Notes: generated from the sequence alone by a model not told the origin. A stretch of DNA of 64,000 nt from Rikenellaceae bacterium (GCA_015059945.1 SUZJ01000004.1:134646-198645), one strand, 5' to 3'. Positions 49,091-58,562 are shown, counted from the first letter of the stretch. A program made the numbers and translations.

Positions 49091-50515
49091 TTACTCTTCC
49101 AAAATAACCTTCACTCTGCCACTCTTGGTACGTACCGAGAGCCATACCTCTATACGCTCTAAGTCGAGCAGCATCGAGGGGTCAATGGGTTTGACAATAG
49201 CCACCACCGACTCGCCCGCAGGTTTGCCATTGTCGTAGGCAGTGTGTTTGGATATCGACACCGACTTGACATTGCCTATAACGGCAGCCAACTCGCGCGA
49301 AATGTCGGCACCCGACAGAGTATCTATCGTGGTGAGCGAATTGAGTCGTTTGGTCAATCGCTCGATGGTGGCGTTCTTCTCGTCGATAATCTCGGCATAA
49401 CCCTTCTGCAAGCGGCTGATATCGAGGTGGCGACGGTCGTCGGAGTCGGTCTGTTTGATATGCAGTTCGGTCTTTTTAAGGCCAAAGTCGGCCATCTGGG
49501 CCTCGGCATTGTCTATCACATTTTGGCTCAGTGGCTCGCCCACAAGCCTAATCTCCACCTTAGAGATATTCTTGTCGTAGTGGTACTCCTTATTGTAGTC
49601 TACCACCATAGTCTTGTTGAACTGGAACACCTGTGCCACATAGCGGTCTACGTTGTCCTCGAAGGTAGTACGGCGCACAATGTGCGAAGCCACCAACACG
49701 CTGGGCACCAGCACAACTATAAGTATAATAGCAATATAGCGATTGTTCTTCTTTTGTGCCGCAGGGTCGAGAACTGTCTTTTTCTCGTAGTGGAGTATCA
49801 ACACAATCAAATAGGCTGCCAAAGCAATAAAGACCGCATTGATTACAAACAGGTAGAGCGCACCCACAAAGAATTGGAGCTGGCCAGTTGCAAGTCCATA
49901 ACCCGCCGTACACAATGGGGGCATCAGAGCCGTAGCAATGGCCACCCCCGATATGACGGTCATCGACTTATCCTTACGAGTCTGAGCCACCATACCCGCC
50001 ATACCGCCAAAGAAGGCAATGAGCACGTCGTAAGTGGTGGGGTTTGTACGCGCCAACAGCTCGCTCTGGGCCGTCGAAATGGGCGAAATGAAGAAGTATA
50101 CGAGCGAGGTTATAAGGCTTACGGCCACCATCAGCAAGAAGTTGTTCCACGCCTTTTTGAGCAGATCAAAATCATTGATACCCAGCGCAGTGCCAATGCC
50201 AATAATTGGGCCCATAAGGGGCGACACCAACATTGCGCCTATAATTACTGCCGTCGAGTTTACGTTCAGTCCCAACGATGCGATAAAGACCGCAAAGACA
50301 AGCACCCACAAGTTGGTACCCCTAAACTCGATGCCTTTGCGCACCTCTTCCATAACCGCCTCTTGCGAGGCGCTATCCTCGCGCAGGTCGAAGCGACCGT
50401 GAAGAAACAATCGCAGCGCTCGGGCCAAGCGACCTATATAGTTGCGGTGGGGCTCTTGGGGTTTATGCTCCGGAGCCTGATTTTGCTCCTGATTGGTATT
50501 GGTATTCTCTTGCAT
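49091..50515 (-). CDS. DUF389 (TIGR00341-like) membrane protein
   Basis: This 474-residue protein has a Gln/Asn/Glu-rich start, and then the DUF389 domain with about 6 membrane spans: RGTNLWVLVFAVFIASLGLNVNSTAVIIGAMLVSPLMGPIIGIGTALG, TYDVLIAFFGGMAGMVAQTRKDK and VISGVAIATALMPPLCTAGYGLATGQ. A soluble C-terminal extension of about 190 residues follows. The function is unknown. The frame also opens with a TTG at 50519-50521; ATG at 50513-50515 is used. Confidence 0.9.
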   Translation of the reverse strand: MQENTNTNQEQNQAPEHKPQEPHRNYIGRLARALRLFLHGRFDLREDSASQEAVMEEVRKGIEFRGTNLWVLVFAVFIASLGLNVNSTAVIIGAMLVSPLMGPIIGIGTALGINDFDLLKKAWNNFLLMVAVSLITSLVYFFISPISTAQSELLARTNPTTYDVLIAFFGGMAGMVAQTRKDKSMTVISGVAIATALMPPLCTAGYGLATGQLQFFVGALYLFVINAVFIALAAYLIVLILHYEKKTVLDPAAQKKNNRYIAIILIVVLVPSVLVASHIVRRTTFEDNVDRYVAQVFQFNKTMVVDYNKEYHYDKNISKVEIRLVGEPLSQNVIDNAEAQMADFGLKKTELHIKQTDSDDRRHLDISRLQKGYAEIIDEKNATIERLTKRLNSLTTIDTLSGADISRELAAVIGNVKSVSISKHTAYDNGKPAGESVVAIVKPIDPSMLLDLERIEVWLSVRTKSGRVKVILEE

Positions 50516-50568
50516 AATCAACAGATTCTATTATATTGTTTATCAAATTCTTAAAATAGACCTCGGCC

Positions 50569-51279
50569 CTACTCATCGGCCTCGTCGCTATCGGCCGAGT
50601 GGTGTTTGGCATCAGCCCCCTCGACAATCATCACAAACTCGCCCTTGGGTGGGTGTTCCTCAAAGTGGGCAATCACCTCGGCCAGCGTACCCCTTATGGT
50701 CTGCTCGAACTTTTTGGTCAGCTCGCGCGATACGCTCACCCTGCGCTCGGGGCCAAAAGCCTCGGCAAACTCGCCCAGCGCTTTGAGTACTCGGTAAGGC
50801 GACTCGTAGAATATCATCGTGCGGGGCTCGGCAGCCAGTTGAGAGAGCCTCTTTTTGCGCCCCTTCTTTTGTGGCAGAAAGCCCTCGAAGCAGAAGCGGT
50901 CGCAGGGGAAGCCACTCTGCACCAGCGCAGGTACAAAGGCCGTAGCTCCGGGCAGGGTTTCGACCTCCACCCCACTCTCTACACACTTGCGCACAAGCAA
51001 AAAGCCCGGGTCCGAGATGCCCGGAGTGCCTGCATCGGAGATAAGAGCCACGCTCTGGCCCGCCTCGATTTGGCGCACAACGGCCTCGACCGACTGGTGC
51101 TCGTTAAACTTGTGGTGCGAGTAGAGCTTACGCTCGATGCCATAGTGTTTGAGCAACACCTGCGAGGTGCGGGTATCCTCGGCATAGACCACATCTACCT
51201 CTTTGAGCAGTCGCAGTGCCCTGAGGGTAATATCTTCGAGATTGCCTATGGGAGTAGGTATAATATAGAGTTTTGGCAT
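50569..51279 (-). CDS. rsmI: 16S rRNA (cytidine(1402)-2'-O)-methyltransferase RsmI
   Basis: This is a 236-residue tetrapyrrole-methylase-fold enzyme that 2'-O-methylates C1402 in the decoding centre. The diagnostic motifs are PTPIGNLEDITLRAL at residues 8-22, EDTRTSQVLL, LISDAGTPGISDPG and TLPGATAFVPALVQSG. The acidic C-terminal tail (SADSDEADE) is extra. Confidence 0.95.
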   Translation of the reverse strand: MPKLYIIPTPIGNLEDITLRALRLLKEVDVVYAEDTRTSQVLLKHYGIERKLYSHHKFNEHQSVEAVVRQIEAGQSVALISDAGTPGISDPGFLLVRKCVESGVEVETLPGATAFVPALVQSGFPCDRFCFEGFLPQKKGRKKRLSQLAAEPRTMIFYESPYRVLKALGEFAEAFGPERRVSVSRELTKKFEQTIRGTLAEVIAHFEEHPPKGEFVMIVEGADAKHHSADSDEADE

Positions 51280-51297
51280 AATCCTTAGTCTGCTCTA

Positions 51298-52308
51298 TTA
51301 CAAAAGTTTATTCGACAGCAGCTCAACCAACAGTTTAGCACCCTCGCTATTGGGATTCCACTGGAAGTTGTCGTGAATAAAGAGCATAGCCTCGTCGATA
51401 TCCTCGAACTCGTCGAGCTGGTCGATGGCAGCCTCGTAGTAGTCGTGATTGTTGTGGAACAGGTCGCGCAGCAGGATAAACTTGTCGTTCAGTCCTATCA
51501 TCTCTACCAGCGACTTTTGGGCATTGGCCACGCTTGCCACATCGGCAGGAGCATCGGCAGCAATGCGGTCGGCCAGAGTGGTCTGGTCGGCACCAAGCAC
51601 CTCGCCCAACACAACCTTGACGGGTTGTTCTTCCTCTTCCTCCGCTGCTGCGGGCTCTGCCACTGGCTCAACCGCTGGGGCGGGCTCCGCACCCTCTGCT
51701 ACCTCTTCGGGCTCAACCTCAACTATGGGCTCGGTCATATCAATAACCACCTCTTCGGGATCCTCGTCGGTGGCCTCCTCAACAGCATTCGTTTCTTCCT
51801 CTGCGGGGGCAACCTCTTCTTCGGTTTCATCCTCCTCGTCATCATAGAGGGCCAAAATAGCCGAGTGGGCCAACTTGGTCTTGGGGCGCACCTCGATTTC
51901 GGGCTTGGGTTCTGGTTCAGGCTCGGGTTCTGCCACCTCAGCAACTTCCTCTTCGCTATTATCGAACTCCTCAACCTCCTCGACCAAATCCTCAATCAGC
52001 TCGATGACCGACTCTTCGGGCTCCTCCTGCGCGGGCTCTTCGGCAACCTCGGCAGACTCCTCGGGAGTGTTCTCCTCTTCGGCATTATCAAACTCCTCGA
52101 CCTCGTCTACAAGTTCCTCAATCAGTTCGATAACCGACTCAGCCAAAGGCTCTTGCTCCTCAGCAGCAGTGGTCACACCAAGCAGCAAATCGTATATGTT
52201 ACGCAATTTTTCGAGAGCCAAATCGCGCTCGATAGCCGACACAGTTTCAAGGTTGAGTTGGGCCAACTGTTGCTCCAACAGATTGAGAATTGCGATGATA
52301 TTTTTCAT
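51298..52308 (-). CDS. Acidic repeat protein with conserved C-terminal domain
   Basis: This 336-residue protein is extremely rich in Glu. Residues 1-45 form a helical N-terminus (MKNIIAILNLLEQQLAQLN). The middle (46-225) is a low-complexity Glu/Pro/Ala/Val region with two near-identical blocks of about 23 residues: SVIELIEELVDEVEEFDNAE at about 58 and SVIELIEDLVEEVEEFDNSE at about 98. Residues about 235-336 look like a folded helical domain (KSLVEMIGLNDKFILLRDLF, YYEAAIDQLDEFEDIDEAML) of a kind I have seen in Bacteroidota hypothetical proteins. There is no signal peptide. The function is unknown. Confidence 0.8.
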   Translation of the reverse strand: MKNIIAILNLLEQQLAQLNLETVSAIERDLALEKLRNIYDLLLGVTTAAEEQEPLAESVIELIEELVDEVEEFDNAEEENTPEESAEVAEEPAQEEPEESVIELIEDLVEEVEEFDNSEEEVAEVAEPEPEPEPKPEIEVRPKTKLAHSAILALYDDEEDETEEEVAPAEEETNAVEEATDEDPEEVVIDMTEPIVEVEPEEVAEGAEPAPAVEPVAEPAAAEEEEEQPVKVVLGEVLGADQTTLADRIAADAPADVASVANAQKSLVEMIGLNDKFILLRDLFHNNHDYYEAAIDQLDEFEDIDEAMLFIHDNFQWNPNSEGAKLLVELLSNKLL

Positions 52309-52443
52309 TCTAAGCGATATTTTTCACATTAAATTGTTTTCTAACCTTCAAAAATACAATTTTTGATTTAAGAAAGCAAATTATTCACACATCAAATGTC
52401 AATTGTATACTAGTCAGACATTTTTTCAAAAAAACTCACACGA

Positions 52444-53550
52444 TTAGTCGGGCCGCCACGTACCTTTATCATATTTGTAGGTCCGTCCATTATCACCGTG
52501 GAACATATCACCTCCATGATAACCATGACCTGTTTGATAGCCTTCACCTGGCACATAAATTGTGGGGACATCACGACCCATGCCTAGTAGAACTCCAACA
52601 ACAACCAGCCCAATTATAATTTCCAATATCAAACTCAAAGCCATACTCAACGCAGAAACTGTCGTAGCAATCACACCCATTGTTATTTCCACATACACCA
52701 AGGGGTATATAAATGCACCTATCATTCTCGGCAACAGTGGAATATATGACTTAAGCATCTCCTTAATAAACAGCAAGACAACCAATAAAGCAATAACACA
52801 CAGCACAACTTCATCCTCACAATCAAGCGCAGCCATTAAGAACAAGGCAAGCATCGTAACAATACTAAGAATACCATGTCTTAAGAATGAAGCAATGAAA
52901 TATGTACAACATTGCATTGCTATTAGAATCACATAAATGACATCTATCACAAGCACCAAAACGAGTCTTCCCATCTCATCCCAAAAAGAAACCACAAACG
53001 ATTCCCATTGAAATGGAATCCTCAAACCTTGCCAACCAAACGCATTTGCTCCCAATGAATAATAAGCCTCAAATAGAACCAGCACAAACATAGCAATTGC
53101 ATACAACCAATAATGTTCTGGCCACTCTCCTCTAAACCAAAAAAGCAATATAATCAGCGGGATGATGATAAACAAGGTCCAATTGGTATGTAATTCAGCC
53201 TTATCAAGCCTATCTTCAATAAATTCCAACTTTGCAAAGAAGCCACCCTCAACACATTCTATTCCAGACAAGTCCAATTTCGATGCTTCCTTCCTATCCA
53301 ACTTACGAATATACTTCGCCGACACATAGCCAAAATCTCCTTGGTAAAGAATCTCAGCCCATCCGCCTTCGTCAACCCAGGAAACTTCAACTCTTTCTCC
53401 CTCTTTCAACGTGCCCAATATTGGGGCAGAAGTAGAAGACTTGGCTCTAACATTGAGGACCGAAGCTCCCTCTACACAATACAAATTTTTCGATGCCATG
53501 GCTGTAAAAGCAACCACCAAGCAACACAAAAGGAGAAATAGTTTTTTCAT
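52444..53550 (-). CDS. SH3 domain-containing polytopic membrane protein
   Basis: This 368-residue protein has a signal peptide (MKKLFLLLCCLVVAFTAMA) and a bacterial SH3 domain at about 24-85 (SVLNVRAKSSTSAPILGTL, GWAEILYQGDFGYVSAKYI). About seven hydrophobic spans (about 120-320) and a Gly/His-rich soluble tail (YQTGHGYHGGDMFHG) follow. The combination is unusual. The DNA is clearly more AT-rich than its neighbours, which suggests recent acquisition. The function is unknown; bacterial SH3 domains often bind peptidoglycan. Confidence 0.8.
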   Translation of the reverse strand: MKKLFLLLCCLVVAFTAMASKNLYCVEGASVLNVRAKSSTSAPILGTLKEGERVEVSWVDEGGWAEILYQGDFGYVSAKYIRKLDRKEASKLDLSGIECVEGGFFAKLEFIEDRLDKAELHTNWTLFIIIPLIILLFWFRGEWPEHYWLYAIAMFVLVLFEAYYSLGANAFGWQGLRIPFQWESFVVSFWDEMGRLVLVLVIDVIYVILIAMQCCTYFIASFLRHGILSIVTMLALFLMAALDCEDEVVLCVIALLVVLLFIKEMLKSYIPLLPRMIGAFIYPLVYVEITMGVIATTVSALSMALSLILEIIIGLVVVGVLLGMGRDVPTIYVPGEGYQTGHGYHGGDMFHGDNGRTYKYDKGTWRPD

Positions 53551-53675
53551 ATCAAAAAAGGTCGTGTTAGTAGACAGAATTTATCAACACCAAAAGTAGA
53601 GAAAAATTATCAGATTTCAAAATATGTCGAGGGGGATAAATTGCCCATCTTTTATGATAAATCATAAAATATCGC

Positions 53676-53683
53676 TATCTTTG
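53676..53683 (+). promoter_or_regulatory. -7 box of the ychF promoter
   Basis: TATCTTTG, 40 bases before the ychF ATG, at the end of an AT-rich gap. No clear -33 TTG. Confidence 0.45.
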
Positions 53684-53722
53684 CGCAAAGTTACGCAAAT
53701 TAAGATATTTCAACGATAAATT

Positions 53723-54823
53723 ATGGCATTACAATGTGGCATTGTGGGTCTGCCCAACGTGGGCAAGAGTACCCTCTTCAACTGTCTGTCCAACGCCAAG
53801 GCTCAGGCAGCCAACTTCCCCTTCTGCACTATCGACCCCAATGTGGGCGTCATAACCGTACCCGACGAGAGGCTCGCCAAGCTGGCCGAGATTGACAAAC
53901 CCAAGCGCGTGGTACCCACCACCATCGAGATTGTAGACATCGCAGGTCTGGTCAAGGGCGCATCGAAGGGCGAGGGCTTGGGCAACAAGTTTTTGGCCAA
54001 CATTCGCAACACCGACGCAATTATTCACGTTCTGCGTTGCTTCGACGACAACAATATCACCCACGTCGACGGCTCTATCAACCCCGTTAGGGACAAAGAG
54101 ATTATCGACACCGAGTTGCTGCTCAAAGACCTCGAAACCATCGAAGGCCGTATTGGTAAGACTCAGAAGCAGGCCGCAGGTGGCGACAAGGTGGCCAAGC
54201 GCCAGTATGAGATTCTGTGCCGCTACAAAGAGGCTATCGAGCAGGGCAAGGCTGCACGCACAGTGGAGATCGACAATAAAGAGGACGGCAAGTTCATCAA
54301 CGAGCTCTGCCTGCTGACCAACAAGCCTGTGCTCTACGTCTGCAACGTCGACGAGGCAAGCATAACCAGTGGCAACGCCTATGTAGAGGCCGTAAGAGAG
54401 GCCATTAGCGAGGAGAATGCCGAGCTGTTGGTTGTGGCAGCCGCCACCGAGGCCGAGATTGCCGAGTTGGAGAGCTACGAGGAGAGGCAGATATTCCTCG
54501 AGGAGTTGGGCATCAGCGAGTCGGGCGTGAGCCGTCTTATCAAGGGCGCATACAAGTTGCTCGGTCTGGAGACCTTCTTCACCACCGGTGCCGACGAGTC
54601 GAGGGCTTGGACCTACACCAAGGGCTACAAGGCTCCTCAGGCCGCAGGCGTTATCCACACCGACTTTGAGCGTGGCTTCATCCGTGCCGAGGTCATCAAG
54701 TATGCCGACTATGTTGCTCTGGGCAGCGAGAAGGCTTGCCGCGAGGCGGGCAAGATTGGCGTCGAGGGCAAAGAGTACATCGTTCAGGATGGCGACATTA
54801 TGCACTTCCTCTTTAACGTCTAA
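53723..54823 (+). CDS. ychF: Redox-regulated ATPase YchF (Obg family)
   Basis: This 366-residue P-loop protein has G1 GLPNVGKSTLFN at residues 7-18, IVDIAGLVKGASKGEGLGNKFL (G3 region with the Obg-type extension), a coiled-coil insert (about 130-200) and a C-terminal TGS domain. YchF binds ATP rather than GTP and associates with ribosomes. gltX follows 45 bases downstream after an AATTGAGA repeat. Confidence 0.97.
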   Translation: MALQCGIVGLPNVGKSTLFNCLSNAKAQAANFPFCTIDPNVGVITVPDERLAKLAEIDKPKRVVPTTIEIVDIAGLVKGASKGEGLGNKFLANIRNTDAIIHVLRCFDDNNITHVDGSINPVRDKEIIDTELLLKDLETIEGRIGKTQKQAAGGDKVAKRQYEILCRYKEAIEQGKAARTVEIDNKEDGKFINELCLLTNKPVLYVCNVDEASITSGNAYVEAVREAISEENAELLVVAAATEAEIAELESYEERQIFLEELGISESGVSRLIKGAYKLLGLETFFTTGADESRAWTYTKGYKAPQAAGVIHTDFERGFIRAEVIKYADYVALGSEKACREAGKIGVEGKEYIVQDGDIMHFLFNV

Positions 54824-54824
54824 C

Positions 54825-54853
54825 GAGAATTGAGAATTGAGAATTGAGAATTA
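54825..54853. repeat. AATTGAGA tandem repeat
   Basis: Three units of AGAATTG lie directly after the ychF stop and before gltX. Confidence 0.7.
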
Positions 54854-54868
54854 AAAACAAAGCTATAT

Positions 54869-56401
54869 ATGGATAGGAAAGTAAGAGTTCGTTTTGCGCC
54901 ATCACCTACGGGCGCACTTCACATTGGCGGTGTTCGTACCGCCCTTTACAACTACCTCTTTGCACGTCAGAGGGGTGGCGATTTCATTCTCCGCATCGAG
55001 GACACCGACTCGACCCGCTACGTTCCCGGGGCCGAGGAGTACATTATGGAGTCGCTCGCTTGGTGTGGTATCAAAATCGACGAGGGCGTGAACGAGGGTG
55101 GCCCCCACGCACCCTATCGCCAGAGCGAGCGTAAAGAGATATACCTCAAATATGCCCTGCAACTTGTCGAGTCGGGCAACGCCTACTACGCTTTCGACAC
55201 CCCCGAAGAGCTCAACGCACTGAGGGCCGAGTTGGAGGCCAAAGGCGAAACATTCTGCTACAACCACGCCGTGCGCGAGCAGCTGGCTACCTCGCTGAGG
55301 TTGAGTGCCGAGGAGGTCGAGGAGCGCAAAGCTCGTGGCGACCAGTGGGTTATCCGCTTCAAGATGCCCGAGAATGAGGTGGTAGAAATGGATGACCTGA
55401 TTCGTGGCCACGTAGAGATGAACACCTCTACTTTGGATGACAAGGTGCTCTACAAGTCGGCCGATGCGCTGCCCACCTACCACTTAGCCAACATCGTCGA
55501 TGACCACCTGATGGAGATTTCGCACGTTATTCGTGGCGAGGAGTGGTTGCCTTCATTGCCCCTGCACTACCTGCTCTACCGAGCATTTGGTTGGGAGGAT
55601 ACAAGGCCCGAGTTTGCCCACCTGCCCCTGCTGCTCAAGCCCACAGGTCAGGGCAAGTTGAGCAAGCGCGATGGCGACAAGATGGGCTTCCCCGTATTCC
55701 CTCTGCGCTTTGTTGCCCCCACGGGCGAGGTTTCGAGGGGTTACCGCGAGGACGGCTACTTCCCCGAGGCATTTATCAATATGCTGGCTCTGCTGGGCTG
55801 GAACCCGGGCACCGAGCAGGAGATTTTCTCGATGGATGAGTTGATTGAGGCCTTCTCGTTGGAGAGGGTTGGCAAGTCGGGCGCACGTTTCAGCCCCGAC
55901 AAGGCACACTGGTTCAACGCACAGTATATGCACACCCGCGACAACAACGAGCTGGCCGACATCTACACCGCACAAGTGGAGGCCAAAGGCTACACCATCT
56001 CGCGCGAGAGTGCTGTGGCTATCGTGTCGCAGATAAAGATGAGGGCCACCTTCCCCGAGGAGTTCTGGGCCCTGTCGTCGTTCCTCTTCGAGGCCCCTGT
56101 GGCATACGACGAGAAGGCGACCAAGAAGTACTGGAAACCCGCAGCCCCCGCAGTGATTGCACAGCTCCGCGAGCAGTTGGCCCAGATGGACCAGTTTGGC
56201 GTGGCCGATATGGAGCAGACCATTGGCGGCTGGATTGCAGCCAACGAGATACCTATGGGCCTGATTATGAACGCTTGGAGGTTGTGTATCGTGGGCGAGT
56301 CCAAAGGCTTCGGTATGTACGATATGTGTGCCGTGCTGGGCAAGGACGAGACCCTGCGCCGCCTCGATGCAGCACTCGCCGCACTGCCCCAGGCCGAGTA
56401 A
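54869..56401 (+). CDS. gltX: Glutamate--tRNA ligase
   Basis: This 510-residue class I synthetase has the HIGH-type motif in [19 protein letters not shown] (residues 8-26) and the KMSKS-type motif [11 protein letters not shown] (about 268-278). It also has the Glu-specific [10 protein letters not shown] and the C-terminal anticodon-binding helical domain. A normal bacterial GluRS. Confidence 0.97.
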   Translation: MDRKVRVRFAPSPTGALHIGGVRTALYNYLFARQRGGDFILRIEDTDSTRYVPGAEEYIMESLAWCGIKIDEGVNEGGPHAPYRQSERKEIYLKYALQLVESGNAYYAFDTPEELNALRAELEAKGETFCYNHAVREQLATSLRLSAEEVEERKARGDQWVIRFKMPENEVVEMDDLIRGHVEMNTSTLDDKVLYKSADALPTYHLANIVDDHLMEISHVIRGEEWLPSLPLHYLLYRAFGWEDTRPEFAHLPLLLKPTGQGKLSKRDGDKMGFPVFPLRFVAPTGEVSRGYREDGYFPEAFINMLALLGWNPGTEQEIFSMDELIEAFSLERVGKSGARFSPDKAHWFNAQYMHTRDNNELADIYTAQVEAKGYTISRESAVAIVSQIKMRATFPEEFWALSSFLFEAPVAYDEKATKKYWKPAAPAVIAQLREQLAQMDQFGVADMEQTIGGWIAANEIPMGLIMNAWRLCIVGESKGFGMYDMCAVLGKDETLRRLDAALAALPQAE

Positions 56402-56423
56402 TCGTAAAAAAAATAAAAAAAGT

Positions 56424-56450
56424 GGCCCCAAGATGCAACTTTTTGGGGCC
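56424..56450 (+). terminator. Terminator after gltX
   Basis: A GGCCCCAA / TTGGGGCC stem has an 11-base loop. An A-run lies upstream and CTTTT follows. Confidence 0.7.
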
Positions 56451-56527
56451 CTTTTGCGTCATATAGGAAAAGGGGGTACGAAATGCCCCTGCCCCACCCC
56501 TCAACCAACACTAAACAACAGAGGCTT

Positions 56528-57025
56528 ATGAAGTCAAAATTTCTTATCAAACTGCTCTCGTTGCTCGGCTTTTCGACCGTAGCCACATCGTGCGAACTCG
56601 TTAACGAGATTGGCGGCGGAGGTAACACGTGTGCCTACGGTTGCCCCAGTGCCGACTATGTATTTAATGTAGACGTAAAGGATGCCGAGACCGACGCACC
56701 CATCAGGGGTATGCGAGTGAGCGTAATCCAGCGTCACACCCGCTACAACCCCAGCACTCAAAGCGAGCAGGTGGTTATCGACACACTGGGCGTTGCTGAG
56801 ACCAATGCCGAGGGTAGAGCATTCGTAAACCTCGAAAGAGTCTGGCCCGACTCCACACACGAGGTTGCGGCCGATGACCTCGACGGCGATGCCAATGGCG
56901 GCCACTACTCAACCGTCAGCACCGAGGTGGTGACCGAGAAAGATGACTACGAAAACCCGGGTAGTTGGTACAGCGGCAAGGCTACCCACAACGTAACACT
57001 CCGCACTACCAAACTGGACGAGTAA
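56528..57025 (+). CDS. rSAM/lipoprotein-system putative lipoprotein, paralogue 1
   Basis: This 165-residue small lipoprotein has a signal (KFLIKLLSLLGFSTVAT) and lipobox VATSC (Cys22). A Gly-rich linker leads to a YGCPSADY motif at residues 37-44, then a beta-sandwich-like domain (YVFNVDVKDAETDAPIRGMRV, ending THNVTLRTTK). The GFS...SC signal and the motif just after it match my memory of TIGR04134 lipoproteins, partners of a TIGR04133 radical SAM enzyme (see the gene at 2-835). From SADY onward it is almost identical to paralogue 3 (58562). ATG 56528 is chosen because it starts the signal; an upstream start at 56483 adds a Pro-rich leader. Confidence 0.82.
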   Translation: MKSKFLIKLLSLLGFSTVATSCELVNEIGGGGNTCAYGCPSADYVFNVDVKDAETDAPIRGMRVSVIQRHTRYNPSTQSEQVVIDTLGVAETNAEGRAFVNLERVWPDSTHEVAADDLDGDANGGHYSTVSTEVVTEKDDYENPGSWYSGKATHNVTLRTTKLDE

Positions 57026-57039
57026 TCCTATCGCAATGC

Positions 57040-57079
57040 AACGGAGCAGCACATCTTTCGTGTCGCTCCGTTGTTTTTT
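57040..57079 (+). terminator. Terminator after lipoprotein paralogue 1
   Basis: CAACGGAGC pairs with GCTCCGTTG around a 16-base loop, followed by six T. It separates paralogue 1 from the next lipoprotein gene. Confidence 0.82.
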
Positions 57080-57293
57080 GGGGTAGTTTTAGTTCACCTC
57101 TCCCTAATATGCCGAGGTGTACAATTTTACACACTCTATAGGCAGCATTTCATCGGCACACACAAATTTCACCCCAAACAAGCACTTTGTGGCTCAACAA
57201 TTTGCATTTTCACACAGTTTTGTATTATATTGCAATCGACAACTTAATTTGGGGGACTGCCCCACCCTGTAACCTACTAAAAACAATAAGGCT

Positions 57294-58046
57294 ATGAAAA
57301 GATTTTTATTTTTAGCACTACTGCCAATGTTGTTGGTGGGGTGCGAGCCTGGCGAACCCGGGGGTGACTATCTAAAACCATCTAAATGGAGTGTATTCAC
57401 CGCACATAATGGCGCTTCTTATAGAGCTCCAAAGTTGTTTGCTATATTTGATTACGAACATCCGATAGGGATTGTAAAAAAGTGGGAAACACTCAATGTG
57501 GATTTTTTGAGTAATCAAGATGTATTTCCATTAGCTTTGGGTTATGACGGTAGTACATTTATGTATCACAAATCACCTTATCCGGAAGACCATATTGGAG
57601 TAGTAATCACAAAGGAGGACTGCGAAAACGAACTTTACAAAGAATTTGCTACGACAGCCCAATTGTTTCATTTGGCTGAGCAATTAGTCGATGATGAGTA
57701 TTCGAATGTTTACATTCACGCCGAGGTTGTCGATGTGATTATCACCGCAGATGTACCTTTGTTTGGTCGTGAGGCTGGTAGCAATCTGATGGATAAATTT
57801 GGCATAATGGGTTTTTATGAGTTGGTTGATTTTGCCACCTATGATGTGTTAGATGCCGAGATAAAATTACAAACAGCAGATAAAATCAAGAAAACTCTAT
57901 TGCAAAAAGGGTATCACTTGCGACTCGTTGAAATTCCTGAGGAACAATACGACAAAGTGACATTCACTATCACAATAGACATACGCCGCCCCGACGACAA
58001 ATTGGTGGCGCTCACCAACAGCATAACCGTAGAGTTTGAGAACTAA
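57294..58046 (+). CDS. Hypothetical AT-rich lipoprotein
   Basis: This 250-residue protein has signal MKRFLFLALLPMLLVGC (Cys17, lipobox LVGC) and a short Pro/Gly linker. The large mature domain is unrelated to the flanking lipoproteins and lacks the YGCP motif. The coding DNA is clearly AT-rich until about 57960, after which composition becomes like the core. This suggests a transferred gene whose 3' end was joined to local sequence. Downstream, paralogues 2 and 3 follow after 21 bases, so they may share its transcript. The function is unknown. Confidence 0.78.
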   Translation: MKRFLFLALLPMLLVGCEPGEPGGDYLKPSKWSVFTAHNGASYRAPKLFAIFDYEHPIGIVKKWETLNVDFLSNQDVFPLALGYDGSTFMYHKSPYPEDHIGVVITKEDCENELYKEFATTAQLFHLAEQLVDDEYSNVYIHAEVVDVIITADVPLFGREAGSNLMDKFGIMGFYELVDFATYDVLDAEIKLQTADKIKKTLLQKGYHLRLVEIPEEQYDKVTFTITIDIRRPDDKLVALTNSITVEFEN

Positions 58047-58067
58047 TCTACCCTCAAAAAAGCTAAT

Positions 58068-58562
58068 ATGAAGTCGAAATTTACACTCAAACTGCTCTCG
58101 TTGCTCGGATTCTCGAGCGCAGTAGCATCGTGCGGGATGGAGCCTATGTATGGTTGTCCACCTCCCCCTTCTATGTATGGTTGCCCGGCGCCTGCATTTG
58201 TAGACTACACCTACGAGGTGGAGGTCAAAGATGCAGATACCAATGCGCCCATCGAGGGTATGCGTGTATGTGCCATATTGCGCGAAACAGGCATACACAA
58301 CTCGGCAACAGGGCAATACGAATCGTGGGCAGACACCCTCGCCACAGGAACAACCAACAAGCAAGGAAAAGTCACACTTGTGGCACAAGACCACGTTGCC
58401 GCAACACACGAAATTACAGCCGACGACATTGATGGGGCCAAGAACGGTGGACACTACGCAACCGTGGGCACCGAGGTGAAAACCAAGCTTGATGATACGC
58501 TTGGCACCGACGGTAACACCACCTACAACATAGTCCTCAAAACCTCTAAACAAAGCGAATAA
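58068..58562 (+). CDS. rSAM/lipoprotein-system putative lipoprotein, paralogue 2 (double MYGCP motif)
   Basis: This is a 164-residue lipoprotein. The signal is KFTLKLLSLLGFSSAVA with Cys22 in VASC. The post-lipobox stretch contains MYGCP twice (residues 27-31 and 36-40), separated by a proline run, where paralogues 1 and 3 have YGCP once. The mature domain (YTYEVEVKDADTNAPIEGMRV, YATVGTEVKTKLDD) is homologous to but diverged from the other two. The stop TAA overlaps the start ATG of paralogue 3 by one base, so they are coupled. Confidence 0.82.
   Translation: MKSKFTLKLLSLLGFSSAVASCGMEPMYGCPPPPSMYGCPAPAFVDYTYEVEVKDADTNAPIEGMRVCAILRETGIHNSATGQYESWADTLATGTTNKQGKVTLVAQDHVAATHEITADDIDGAKNGGHYATVGTEVKTKLDDTLGTDGNTTYNIVLKTSKQSE

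Noticed and set aside
51373-52332. 319-codon frame, Leu/Gly/Phe-rich, on the plus strand
   Set aside because: Complement of the Glu-rich protein (GAG/GAA read backwards gives CTC/TTC). The minus-strand reading has a typical start and a folded C-terminal domain.
53729-54805. 358-codon open frame on the minus strand
   Set aside because: Antisense to ychF, which is unambiguous.
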